From contig JADGAE010000046.1 in NCBI GenBank assembly GCA_015232165.1, positions 1 to 9,963 on the forward strand: a stretch of DNA of 9,963 nt, in the 5' to 3' direction. Position numbers and translations under genes: made by a program. The notes below the pieces were generated by a model. That model ran no database searches. It was given only the letters and a program-made list of their open reading frames with translations, and was not told the DNA's origin. The DNA is from Nitrospirota bacterium (GTDB taxonomy: Bacteria > Nitrospirota > Thermodesulfovibrionia > Thermodesulfovibrionales > Magnetobacteriaceae). Below, one piece after another: positions 1 to 6,878 of this stretch (position 1 is the first letter of the stretch; each line of letters opens with the position of its first letter).

Positions 1-57
1 GGGGAGGTCTGAGGAGGGGGTGCGGCAACACCCGCCGTGCGGGCGGAGGCGCCCTCC
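1..57 (-). repeat. GC-rich hairpin repeat, copy R1 (cut by window edge)
   Basis: This stretch is almost the exact reverse complement of 5571-5626: about 52 of 56 positions agree, with one inserted T and three or four substitutions. It contains the same run of short palindromes (GGGTG...CACCC and GCCCGC...GCGGGC types). The match stops at about base 57, where the sequence becomes AT-rich. The left end of the copy lies outside the window. It is non-coding. Confidence 0.85.
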
Positions 58-103
58 TTGTTCTTTGTATTGCACGCAATCGAAACGCGCTATAAATTAG
101 GGC

Positions 104-118
104 TAACCTTGAAGGTTA
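104..118. promoter_or_regulatory. Perfect 15-base dyad, operator-like
   Basis: TAACCTT-G-AAGGTTA is a perfect 7-base inverted repeat around a single base. It lies 8 bases downstream of a TATAAA box (91-96), a place where a repressor dimer could bind. No matching -35 at normal spacing is obvious (TTGCAC at 70-75 gives 15 bases). The regulator is unknown. Confidence 0.3.
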
Positions 119-220
119 TGAATAAGGAGGTCGTCAAAACATAAAAAACATAGGCTGTAACAAGAAGCATCTGATTGACATATTTTGTCACAAAATAAAG
201 ATGCAAAGGAAGTATATGTT

Positions 221-235
221 CAAGAAATTTTCTTG
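221..235. promoter_or_regulatory. Perfect dyad CAAGAAA-T-TTTCTTG
   Basis: A perfect 7-base inverted repeat around one base. A close relative, CAAGAA-TT-TTCTTG, occurs at 9358-9371, where it overlaps a good -35 box. The shared half-site in two separate intergenic regions suggests a common DNA-binding protein, but AT-rich palindromes also arise by chance. Confidence 0.3.
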
Positions 236-278
236 CCTCTCCAATAATTTTACACCCTGAATCGCTGGTTGTTGTATG

Positions 279-309
279 TTGACTAACCGACACCACTAAA
301 TGCTACTAT
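279..309 (+). promoter_or_regulatory. Possible extended -10 promoter for the secreted-protein gene
   Basis: TTGACT at 279-284 is a 5 of 6 match to the -35 consensus. TACTAT at 304-309 is a 4 of 6 match to the -10 and is preceded by TG one base upstream, an extended -10 feature. The spacer of 19 bases is longer than ideal. Transcription would begin near 316 and leave a leader of roughly 105 bases before the start at 421. Confidence 0.35.
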
Positions 310-332
310 ATATTATGTACCCTAACTTGGAT

Positions 333-356
333 AAGGAGGTAATGGTATGTAAGTGA
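333..356 (+). other. Strong ribosome binding site followed by a 4-codon open frame
   Basis: AAGGAGGT at 333-340 is a near-perfect Shine-Dalgarno, yet the first ATG (342) comes after a single base and encodes only M-V-C-K before TGA at 354-356; a second ATG at 347 is followed at once by TAA. It may be a ribosome standby or leader-peptide site in the mRNA of the gene at 421, or chance. Confidence 0.2.
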
Positions 357-420
357 CTATGGTCCGCTTATAAGCAGTAGACGTAAACAGATAAAAAACT
401 TAAAAAAAAGGAGAAAACTG

Positions 421-897
421 ATGTTAAAAAGGACGGTTATTGTTATTGCGTTGTTAGTAATGTTGGCAACCACGGCAGGGGCAGCCCAATACCCAGGGTT
501 GATAGGGGCGGCGTATGGAAACGTTTCGAGCACTAACATGGTGGCGCTTGTTTTTAATGCCTCGGTAAACCAGAAGATCGCCATTCTTACTTACCCCTCA
601 TATACGGTATTGAATCCGGTGTGTTTGTTGTTTCCCATGAGCAAATCCTCCAGTGCCGTGTATGGATATGGCAATGATGGCTTTTATATGGTTGCCCCCA
701 TCTCTGATGTCTATTTTGCGGCATGTATGAGTTCCAGCAGCTCCGCAACACCCAGGGATATATTCCTTTATTCCTTTGACCTGGACAAGTACGGGATAAT
801 GGCAAGGGAAAACAAGAAAGAACCAACAGACGAGGAAAAGGCAGCCTTGAATCAACTGCTTCAGGAACAGCTCAACAAGCTCGGGCAGACCCAATAA
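421..897 (+). CDS. Small secreted protein of unknown function
   Basis: The 158-residue product begins with a typical Sec signal peptide: basic MLKR, a hydrophobic stretch of about residues 5-16 (TVIVIALLVMLA), then TTAGAAQ with likely signal peptidase I cleavage after A21 or A22. No lipobox cysteine is present. The mature part of about 136 residues is rich in Y, S, A and V, has two cysteines (C68, C102) that could form a disulfide in the periplasm, a serine run at 104-108, and a charged tail (about 123-158) with a helix-forming E/K/Q-rich stretch. The start is well supported: AAGGAG at 408-413 lies 7 bases before ATG. I do not recognise the family. It stands alone, separated from the hemerythrin gene by a stem-loop, so shared transcription is possible but not shown. 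Confidence 0.75.
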   Translation: MLKRTVIVIALLVMLATTAGAAQYPGLIGAAYGNVSSTNMVALVFNASVNQKIAILTYPSYTVLNPVCLLFPMSKSSSAVYGYGNDGFYMVAPISDVYFAACMSSSSSATPRDIFLYSFDLDKYGIMARENKKEPTDEEKAALNQLLQEQLNKLGQTQ

Positions 898-900
898 GTC

Positions 901-955
901 ATCTGTCCCCCGTGTGTTAAGCGTCATAGAGCTTTGACACATGGGGGGACTGATG
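901..955 (+). other. Strong intergenic stem-loop
   Basis: ATC-T-GTCCCCC on the left pairs with GGGGGGAC-T-GAT on the right, and the stem continues with GTGTGT against ACACAT, giving about 16 pairs with one T-T mismatch and a bulge. The loop region is about 920-935. It begins three bases after the stop of the secreted-protein gene. No T-run follows, so it is not a textbook intrinsic terminator; mRNA 3'-end protection, processing or attenuation are alternatives. Confidence 0.55.
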
Positions 956-1001
956 AAATGTGGGGCTCTGAAATAAATAACAAAAAGGAGTGTCAACGTA
1001 A

Positions 1002-1397
1002 ATGCCTTTTATAGTATGGAATGATAGCATTGGCCTTGGTATCAAGGAGATAGACGACCAGCACAAGGCACTTATAGACATTATAAACAACCTGTTTGAC
1101 GCAATGAGTGCAAAAATGGCAAAGGAGATTTTAAGCGGTATATTTAAAGAGCTTATTGACTATACCAGGTACCACTTCAGTGCCGAGGAGGGCCTCATGG
1201 AGGCCTATAAGTACCCAGATATCGCACAACATAAGCGCGAACACGAACAACTCACAACGCAGGTGCTTGACCTACAGGAACAGTTCCTGGAAGGCAAGGT
1301 AATGGTGGATGCAAAGCTTATGAACTTTCTCAGAGACTGGCTTATTGAACACATCCACACTTCCGATAAAAAAATATGGCGTTTTCTTAATGCCTGA
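1002..1397 (+). CDS. Bacteriohemerythrin
   Basis: This 131-residue protein is a single-domain bacteriohemerythrin, a four-helix bundle that binds O2 reversibly at a non-heme di-iron centre in the cytoplasm. All seven expected ligands are visible at canonical positions: H21 in IDDQHK, H58 and E62 in HFSAEE, H77 and H81 in HKREH, and H117 and D122 in HIHTSD. The N-terminal VWNDSIGLGI motif is also typical. Length matches the family norm (about 130-136). AGGAG at 986-990 lies 11 bases before ATG, slightly long. The sensor kinase gene starts 12 bases after the stop, so the two are probably cotranscribed; this suggests oxygen storage or delivery linked to redox signalling, which is inference. Function as O2 binder is secure by family; the physiological role is not. 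Confidence 0.95.
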   Translation: MPFIVWNDSIGLGIKEIDDQHKALIDIINNLFDAMSAKMAKEILSGIFKELIDYTRYHFSAEEGLMEAYKYPDIAQHKREHEQLTTQVLDLQEQFLEGKVMVDAKLMNFLRDWLIEHIHTSDKKIWRFLNA

Positions 1398-1409
1398 TTG
1401 GGTGCACAG

Positions 1410-2891
1410 ATGCTAAACAATACTATCCTGGTAATAGATAACAACGCGGCAACAATTAGGCAAGTGCACGATACCCTCTCCGTTGGGGGATACACGACAC
1501 TAACCGCCACCGGCGTAATGGAGGGTCTTGAGGGGTGGCAGCAACACAGGCCGTCGATTGTATTGATGGACGTTGGACTTATGGAGGTCGGGGGGCTTGA
1601 CCTTATAAGGCTCCTGAAAAAACACCACAAAGACGAAGTATACTTTGTTGTTTTAACGGACGGTGGCAATCCTGAGGTGTTGAAGACATTGCTCGACCTT
1701 GATGTCTGCTCGTTCCTCCGCAAACCGCTTAATCCCTATGAGTTGACGGGCGCTATAAAACTCCGCCTTGCCATAAGGTCAAACACCACAGAGAACCGAC
1801 ATCCCGTTGAACCAAGGTCATGCACGATCCGGGATATAACGATACTGCAAAAGGCCGTTGATATCATGCAGATCGGCGTCATGATCGTGGATGACCGCAT
1901 GAAGATACAATACGTAAATGCCGCTCAATCTGCCATTTTTGACCTCACACCGCTGCAGATGCTTGGCAGGGCACTGGATGAGTTCTTGCCTAATCAGTAC
2001 TGTGCTCTCTCAACCGACAAGAGACACAAGACCGAACAGGTTGTCTTCTCCGGTACCGGTTACACGCACTTGCAGCTCATCTCTGACATGGTCCTCGACG
2101 AGGCCAATGACCCCGTAGCCTTTGTATATTGCTGTATGGACATAACAGACCTCAAGGAGATGGAAAAGCAGATATTTAAGGACAACTATCATCTTGAGGA
2201 CATCATCAAGGACCGAACCAGGCAACTGCAAGAGGTAAACACACAACTGACCGCCTCACTCAAGGACAAGATGCTGCTGTTGAAGGAGCTGCATCACAGG
2301 GTCAATAATAATCTTCAGATCATATCAAGCATGCTCAGTCTCAGTTCAGACCACATCACCGACCCACAACTGCTTACGATATTCAAGAGCAGCTACACCA
2401 GGATCAGGGCAATGTCGTTGATGCACGGCAAGTTGTACAACAGCCCGGACCTTTCAACCATCAGTCCTCAGGAGTATATAAGCGAGTTGGTGGGAGAGCT
2501 CTTGTCCTCCTACAAGCTGTACTATAGTTCCCCAAACATAGACATAGATGTTGACACGGAGGACCTTGATATCAATCTCATGCTGCCCTGCGCCCTAATC
2601 ATCAACGAGCTGATCTCAAACGCCCTCAGACACGCCTTCACAAAAGACCAAAAAGGAACCATACTCATTGTCTTTAAGCGCGTCAAGGACGAATTCACGT
2701 TGATTGTCAGTGACGACGGCATAGGGCTTGACAAAGAAGCCCTGAAAAGACAGACCTACACGGGCCTGCAACTGGTCAACGACCTTGTAAGGAGCAAACT
2801 CAAGGGTGTCGTCGATATAGACACCGGCAAAGGGACAAAATTCACGATCACCTTCAAGGAAGGCCAGAGCAGATACCACAACAAGGTCTGA
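1410..2891 (+). CDS. REC-PAS-HisKA_2 sensor histidine kinase
   Basis: The 493-residue cytoplasmic protein has three parts and no membrane segment. An N-terminal receiver domain (about 4-120) has phospho-acceptor D54 in VLMDVG, T83 and K105 in RKPL; the usual second acidic residue near D10 is Asn (VIDNN), so Mg binding may be weakened. A PAS domain (about 146-247) is followed by a short coiled coil. The kinase core is of the HisKA_2 family: ELHHRVNNNLQ with H295/H296 (the His before Arg is the likelier phosphorylation site), N-box from N399 (NELISNALRHAF), and G1-type box DDGIGLD from D435. I chose ATG at 1410; TTG at 1398, directly after the hemerythrin stop, is an in-frame alternative adding four residues, and neither has a good ribosome binding site, consistent with translational coupling. 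HisKA_2 kinases usually phosphorylate a separate response regulator, none of which lies here. The ligand of the PAS domain is unknown. Confidence 0.93.
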   Translation: MLNNTILVIDNNAATIRQVHDTLSVGGYTTLTATGVMEGLEGWQQHRPSIVLMDVGLMEVGGLDLIRLLKKHHKDEVYFVVLTDGGNPEVLKTLLDLDVCSFLRKPLNPYELTGAIKLRLAIRSNTTENRHPVEPRSCTIRDITILQKAVDIMQIGVMIVDDRMKIQYVNAAQSAIFDLTPLQMLGRALDEFLPNQYCALSTDKRHKTEQVVFSGTGYTHLQLISDMVLDEANDPVAFVYCCMDITDLKEMEKQIFKDNYHLEDIIKDRTRQLQEVNTQLTASLKDKMLLLKELHHRVNNNLQIISSMLSLSSDHITDPQLLTIFKSSYTRIRAMSLMHGKLYNSPDLSTISPQEYISELVGELLSSYKLYYSSPNIDIDVDTEDLDINLMLPCALIINELISNALRHAFTKDQKGTILIVFKRVKDEFTLIVSDDGIGLDKEALKRQTYTGLQLVNDLVRSKLKGVVDIDTGKGTKFTITFKEGQSRYHNKV

Positions 2892-2893
2892 AC

Positions 2894-5116
2894 TTATTTT
2901 CTTAGCCGCAGGGAGTTGCTGACAACTGACAAGGAGCTAAATGCCATTGCCAGGGAGGCGAGCATGGGGTTTAGCAGCGGGCCGCCAAAGAGGTAGAGCA
3001 CTCCACCTGCAACTGGGATGCCGATGATGTTGTAGAAGAATGCCCAGAACAGGTTCTGCTTGATGACCATCATGGTTTCGTGCGAGAGCCTTATGGCGTC
3101 AACGACACTCAACAGATCGCCCTTAATCAGCGTAATGTCTGAGGACTCTATGGTCACGTCTGACCCCGTCCCAATGGCAATGCCCACGTCGGCCTGTGCC
3201 AGGGCTGGTGCGTCGTTTATGCCGTCTCCCACCATGGCAACCATCCTGTTGTCGGCCTTAAACTGCCTTATGACGTCGAGCTTCTCATGAGTTTGCACGC
3301 CGGCAATGACCCGGGTAATTGAGACCTGCCTTGCGATGGCCTCCGCCGTCTTTTGATTATCACCGGTAAGCATCACCACCTCTATGCCCATCTCCGTGAG
3401 GCCCTTGATGGCCTTGGCCGAGGTCTCCTTGACGGTGTCGGCAATGGCAAAGATGCCCACCGCACTGCCTCCCACTGCCATGATCACAACGGTCTTGGCC
3501 TCCTGCGTAAGACGCTCGATCTCAGGCATAAGCTCCGAACAATCAACAGCCTCCCGTGTCATAAGCTGGAGGTTCCCTATGACAACCTCCCGCTCATAAC
3601 CAATTAAATCCCCACTTAGGCGTCCTCTTATGCCACCTCCGGGGAGCGTCACAACACCCTCCGTCTGCAGGGGGTCAATCCCCCTATCCCTGGCAAGGTT
3701 GACAATGGCCGCCCCAAGTGGATGCTCCGAGTCTCTCTCTATGGACGCTGCAAGTCTCAATACCTCCGGGACGGTCATCCCGCAAGAGGGGCTTGTGCTG
3801 ACCTCCGTGACCTTTGGTCTACCAACGGTTATTGTGCCGGTCTTGTCCATCACGACGGTGTCTACCTTGCAGGTCTTTTCAAGGGCCTCGGCATCTCTTA
3901 TGAGTATCCCCTGCCGTGCCCCCCTGCCGCTACCCACCATGATGGCGGTTGGCGTTGCCAGCCCCAGGGCACACGGACAGGCAATGATCAACACGGCTAT
4001 GAAGTTCATCATCGCCATTGTGAAAGACGGTCCCCACAAGTACCACAGCACAAACGTCAACACGGCTATCAATATCACAACTGGTACAAATACCGCGGCC
4101 ACCCTGTCGGCAAACCTCTGTATGGGGGCCTTAGACCCCTGTGCCTGTTCAATCAGCCTGATGATCCGCTCAATCGTGGAGTCCTCGCCGACCTTTGACG
4201 CCCTAATTTTGAGCACGCTCAGGCCGTTGAGCGTACCGGCCAGTAGTTCATCTCCCACGGCCTTATCAACCGGCAGGCTCTCCCCCGTCAACATGGACTC
4301 ATCCACCGAAGACGTCCCCTCAACAACGACACCATCCACCGCAACCCGCTGCCCAGCCCTGACGACCACGATATCACCCACGATGACGTCCTCCACGGCA
4401 ATCTCCAACTGGAGGTCGTTGCGGAGGACGCTGACCGTCTCTGCCTGCATCCCGATGAGGTGCCTTATGGCCTCCGACGTGCGCCCCTTTGCCCGCAGCT
4501 CAAGCATCCTGCCCAGCAGGATCAGGGTGATGATCACCGCCGAGGTATCAAAGTACACGTGTGGAGCAATCCCGTCGGCCTCAAAAAGTCCCGGTGCAAA
4601 CACCGCCGCACAGCTATAGACATATGCCGAGGTGGTGCCAACCGCTATCAGCGTGTTCATGTTGGCAGAGAAGTGTCGCAGGGCCGACAGGGCTGCCCCG
4701 TAAAAACGCATCCCCAACCACCACTGTACCACACTGGACAGGACAAAGAGCACGTACACATTGGAAAGCACGGGAAGCGTCAGCATCGAACCAGACGCAA
4801 TTGGAATTGTCAACAGCGCGCTGATAATGAAATGCCTCTTCAAGGCTGTAAAATCCCTCCGGCGTTCGAGTTGCTCTTTGTCGGTGCTGGATTGCGTGAT
4901 AAGCTCTGCCTCATAGCCACAGTTGACAATGGCCGTCCTGATGTCCTCGAAGTCCAGGATGGTTGGCGAGTACTGGATGAATGCCCTCTCAGCGGCCAGA
5001 TTCACCGATACCGAGACAACACCATCCAGAGCCCTCAGCGACCTCTCCGCAGCACCGACACAAGCGGCACAACTCATACCCTTTATCCGCACCTTTATGG
5101 ATGCCGTCTCACTCAT
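2894..5116 (-). CDS. copA: Copper-exporting P1B-type ATPase
   Basis: The 740-residue inner-membrane pump uses ATP to move Cu(I) out of the cytoplasm. It has one N-terminal heavy-metal domain (about 6-72) with GMSCAAC (C16, C19), membrane helices from about 95, actuator loop TGES at 277-280, the ion-site CPC at 380-382, phosphorylation motif DKTGT at 424-428 (D424), H465-P466 of the SEHPLG nucleotide-binding motif, TGD at 584-586, and GDGIND at 630-635. Y695-N696 in helix 7 and M724 with S727-S728 in helix 8 match the P1B-1 (Cu+) signature, so copper or silver is much likelier than zinc or cadmium. Length is usual for a one-HMA CopA. ATG at 5116 has no good Shine-Dalgarno upstream. It converges with the kinase gene, leaving 2 bases between stops. 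No copper regulator (CueR or CsoR type) or chaperone gene is in the window. Confidence 0.96.
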   Translation of the reverse strand: MSETASIKVRIKGMSCAACVGAAERSLRALDGVVSVSVNLAAERAFIQYSPTILDFEDIRTAIVNCGYEAELITQSSTDKEQLERRRDFTALKRHFIISALLTIPIASGSMLTLPVLSNVYVLFVLSSVVQWWLGMRFYGAALSALRHFSANMNTLIAVGTTSAYVYSCAAVFAPGLFEADGIAPHVYFDTSAVIITLILLGRMLELRAKGRTSEAIRHLIGMQAETVSVLRNDLQLEIAVEDVIVGDIVVVRAGQRVAVDGVVVEGTSSVDESMLTGESLPVDKAVGDELLAGTLNGLSVLKIRASKVGEDSTIERIIRLIEQAQGSKAPIQRFADRVAAVFVPVVILIAVLTFVLWYLWGPSFTMAMMNFIAVLIIACPCALGLATPTAIMVGSGRGARQGILIRDAEALEKTCKVDTVVMDKTGTITVGRPKVTEVSTSPSCGMTVPEVLRLAASIERDSEHPLGAAIVNLARDRGIDPLQTEGVVTLPGGGIRGRLSGDLIGYEREVVIGNLQLMTREAVDCSELMPEIERLTQEAKTVVIMAVGGSAVGIFAIADTVKETSAKAIKGLTEMGIEVVMLTGDNQKTAEAIARQVSITRVIAGVQTHEKLDVIRQFKADNRMVAMVGDGINDAPALAQADVGIAIGTGSDVTIESSDITLIKGDLLSVVDAIRLSHETMMVIKQNLFWAFFYNIIGIPVAGGVLYLFGGPLLNPMLASLAMAFSSLSVVSNSLRLRK

Positions 5117-5235
5117 ATGGAGAGGTTCATATGCCGCATAGCTTTCTTTATCCTTGTGCTTACTTTATGTTCATGGCATTATTATTGCTTTTAATTTAGC
5201 ATTATCGGACAGTATTTGTCATCCTACATCCTGCC

Positions 5236-5345
5236 AAAGGGCGCATAAGAAACTCATGGTTACCTTGAGGAAAGAAAGAGGCGTCTTGTGGCCGGGGTGC
5301 CTCACCCCCTCCGCTCGCACAACGACGTTAACGCGCCCCCTTCAG
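5236..5345 (+). repeat. Degenerate hairpin repeat, copy R2
   Basis: The left end, AGGGCGCATAAGAAACTCAT at 5236-5255 or so, matches the left terminal repeat of the element at 5495-5708 at about 20 of 22 bases. The next part keeps the purine-rich AAAGAAAG stretch and GC-rich palindrome (GGGGTG-CCT-CACCCC near 5297), then diverges. No convincing right terminal repeat is seen, so this is a decayed or truncated copy in the same orientation as R3. Confidence 0.6.
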
Positions 5346-5455
5346 AACCCCCTGCAAGGTAATGCTGTTGACTTAAGGAAGCACAAGGGACTGTCTGATT
5401 CATGATTGCACATATTAAAGGATTTACAGGAAAAAAAAGCACAAAGCTTTCTTAA

Positions 5456-5491
5456 CATAATCCTGATAATCCCTTAATCCTTCAAATCGTG
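5456..5491 (+). repeat. Four degenerate 9-base direct repeats
   Basis: The units CATAATCCT, GATAATCCC, TTAATCCTT and CAAATCGTG follow one another with a 9-base period and share an AATCC/AATCG core. They end 3 bases before the MITE-like element. They could be iteron-like protein sites or a decayed short tandem repeat; four imperfect units are weak evidence. Confidence 0.3.
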
Positions 5492-5494
5492 GTT

Positions 5495-5708
5495 CAGAGG
5501 GTGCATAAGAAAGTCATGGGTTGCTGCGTCAAAGAAAAGAATGGGGACTCCGTCCCCTAAACCCCTGCAAAGAGGGCGGCTCCGCCCGCACAGCGGGTGT
5601 TGCCGCACCCCCTCCTCGACCTCCCCCGCAAGGGGGCCGACCCCCTTGACCCCATTATACGCATTTTTATTACCACTTGTCACCCATGAAAAATTTATGC
5701 ACCCCCTG
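5495..5708 (+). repeat. MITE-like element with terminal inverted repeats, copy R3
   Basis: The two ends form a 26-base terminal inverted repeat: 5495-5520 (CAGAGGGTGCATAA ... TCATGGG) against the reverse complement of 5683-5708 (CAGGGGGTGCATAA ... TCATGGG), about 20 of 26 identical. Inside are stacked hairpins: GGGGAC-TCC-GTCCCC (5543-5557), GGGCGG-CT-CCGCCC (5574-5587) and CCCCC-GCAA-GGGGG (5623-5636). There is no coding capacity. Parts of the interior recur inverted at 1-57 and 7569-7655. Size (214 bases), terminal repeats and lack of genes fit a non-autonomous transposable element; no clear target-site duplication was found. A REP/BIME-like palindromic repeat family is the alternative. Confidence 0.7.
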
Positions 5709-5759
5709 CGCCCATTTTTAGTTGACTGTAGGATAATATTTAAGGTAACCTAATTATCA

Positions 5760-6878
5760 ATGAGGATCAAGGAATTTGAATATCACGACAAGACCAGAGG
5801 ATGGAAGCTGGAAAGGACGAAGTTTTCCGATCTGACGTTGTTGGTTGGCATAAGCGGCGTTGGCAAGACGGAGATACTGAGGGCAATAGATACGGTTAAA
5901 AATATTGCTGAGGGAGGTTCGTTTAGCGGTGTAGAGTGGGACATTGATTTTTCTACGAATGATGGTAACGAATATAGATGGATGGGTGCATTTGAAAAGC
6001 AAAATGATTATAGCGAAGATGGTTTTACAGATAGATTTAGAAAAAGGAGGTTTTCCCTTATTTATGAAAGATTATATAGGAAGTGGGAAATAATCGTAGA
6101 ACGTGATGATGAAAAGATTTTATTTAAAGGAAAAGAAACTCCAAAGTTACTACCGGATGTAAGTACGATTCATACATTAAAAGAAGAGGATGATATTTCA
6201 CCTGCCTATAATAGCTTAAAAATGATTTATGTTCATAACAAGGTAATAAGACGTGAGATTATATCTGATAAACTACTTAAGTCACTACAAAATTATCATT
6301 ATAGTAAATTAGAAGAGATCCGTAATTATGAAATACCAATCATTATTAAGTTTTTACTTGTATCAGAATTTTTTAAGGAAACATTTGAAGAAATAAAGGA
6401 ACATTTTACTGATTTATTTTCAAACGTAGAGAACATAAGAATAAAACTCAAACAACTAAAGGATGACTTTGTTATATTTTCTTTTCAAATAAAAGAAAGA
6501 GGAATTGATAACTGGATACCGGTTGATAGAATTTCTAGTGGAATGTTAAAGACTCTTTATCTAATATGTGAGATGTATTTGCAACCGGAAGGCACTGTAA
6601 GTTTAATAGATGAATTTGAGAACGGTCTTGGTATAAATTGCATTAGTATATTGGGAGAGAGTTTATCCAGTGAAAGAAAGACACAATACATAATTACAAG
6701 TCATCACCCATATATAATAAACAATGTAGGCAGAAAGCACTGGAAAGTTGTTAATAGAAAGGGCGGTGTTGTAACAACACATGATGCTGATGAGCTTTTG
6801 AACGTTAAATCACACCATGAAGCTTTTATACGCCTTATGAATCTGCCTGAGTATAAGGATGGTATTGTAGGAGGTTGA
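5760..6878 (+). CDS. RecF/OLD-like AAA ATPase, likely defence-related
   Basis: The 372-residue soluble ATPase has the ABC-type fold signs of the AAA_15/AAA_21 group: Walker A GISGVGKT at 30-37 (K36), an ABC-signature-like RISSGMLKT at 257-265, Walker B VSLIDEFENGLG at 280-291 (D284, E285), and a switch-histidine motif TSHHPYIIN at 313-321. The protein ends soon after, so it lacks the C-terminal TOPRIM domain of OLD nucleases; the next gene supplies a TOPRIM-like protein instead and overlaps this stop codon. Such split ATPase/nuclease pairs include the PARIS phage-defence system; whether this pair is PARIS-related is not established. ATG at 5760 has only a weak, distant AAGGT (5742-5746). The gene is AT-rich after about 5930, unlike its neighbours, and starts 51 bases after a MITE-like element, both signs of transfer. 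Confidence 0.85.
   Translation: MRIKEFEYHDKTRGWKLERTKFSDLTLLVGISGVGKTEILRAIDTVKNIAEGGSFSGVEWDIDFSTNDGNEYRWMGAFEKQNDYSEDGFTDRFRKRRFSLIYERLYRKWEIIVERDDEKILFKGKETPKLLPDVSTIHTLKEEDDISPAYNSLKMIYVHNKVIRREIISDKLLKSLQNYHYSKLEEIRNYEIPIIIKFLLVSEFFKETFEEIKEHFTDLFSNVENIRIKLKQLKDDFVIFSFQIKERGIDNWIPVDRISSGMLKTLYLICEMYLQPEGTVSLIDEFENGLGINCISILGESLSSERKTQYIITSHHPYIINNVGRKHWKVVNRKGGVVTTHDADELLNVKSHHEAFIRLMNLPEYKDGIVGG

Larger units (their letters stand above)
58..420. other. AT-rich gene-free stretch upstream of the secreted-protein gene
   Basis: No convincing gene is present on either strand. Open frames here start with weak codons, lack ribosome binding sites and have no protein-like composition. The stretch holds two perfect dyads (104-118 and 221-235), a plausible promoter (279-309), and the string ATAAGGAGGT twice (122-131 and 331-340), each a near-perfect Shine-Dalgarno but followed only by a minimal open frame (8 codons from 118; 4 codons from 342). 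I could not match it to a known riboswitch consensus. The 110-base leader between the proposed promoter and the gene at 421 leaves room for post-transcriptional control. Confidence 0.5.
5117..5759. other. Gene-free repeat island between copA and the AAA ATPase
   Basis: This 643-base stretch contains no credible gene on either strand. From 5117 to about 5230 it is AT-rich upstream sequence of copA in which I find no clear promoter or metalloregulator dyad (weak boxes only, for example TTGGCA/TACTGT on the minus strand). Then come a degenerate repeat copy (5236-5345), a short 9-base iteration (5456-5491) and a complete MITE-like element (5495-5708). The last 50 bases hold TTGACT (5722) and TAATAT (5734), too close together to form one promoter for the ATPase gene. 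Confidence 0.6.

Noticed and set aside
90..296. A 68-codon minus-strand frame in the AT-rich region
   Set aside because: It starts with GTG, has no ribosome binding site, and its hydrophobic stretch is what AT-rich DNA gives by chance.
58..420. Cyclic-di-GMP or other known riboswitch in the leader of the secreted-protein gene
   Set aside because: I looked for GEMM-type and other common conserved cores and did not find them; only Shine-Dalgarno-like strings and simple dyads are present.
3630..4619. A 329-codon open frame on the plus strand opposite copA, with other long antisense frames at 3722-4198 and 4460-5194
   Set aside because: They are shadows of the copA reading frame on the other strand. 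Their composition follows from copA codons, they lack ribosome binding sites and domains, and copA itself has every family motif.
5474..5683. Open frames on both strands within the MITE-like element
   Set aside because: They arise from GC-rich palindromes read in either direction; their translations are low-complexity and the same DNA is a repeat elsewhere in the window.
5722..5739. TTGACT and TAATAT as a promoter for the ATPase gene
   Set aside because: Only 6 bases separate the two boxes, far from the 16-18 needed; no suitable partner box was found for either.
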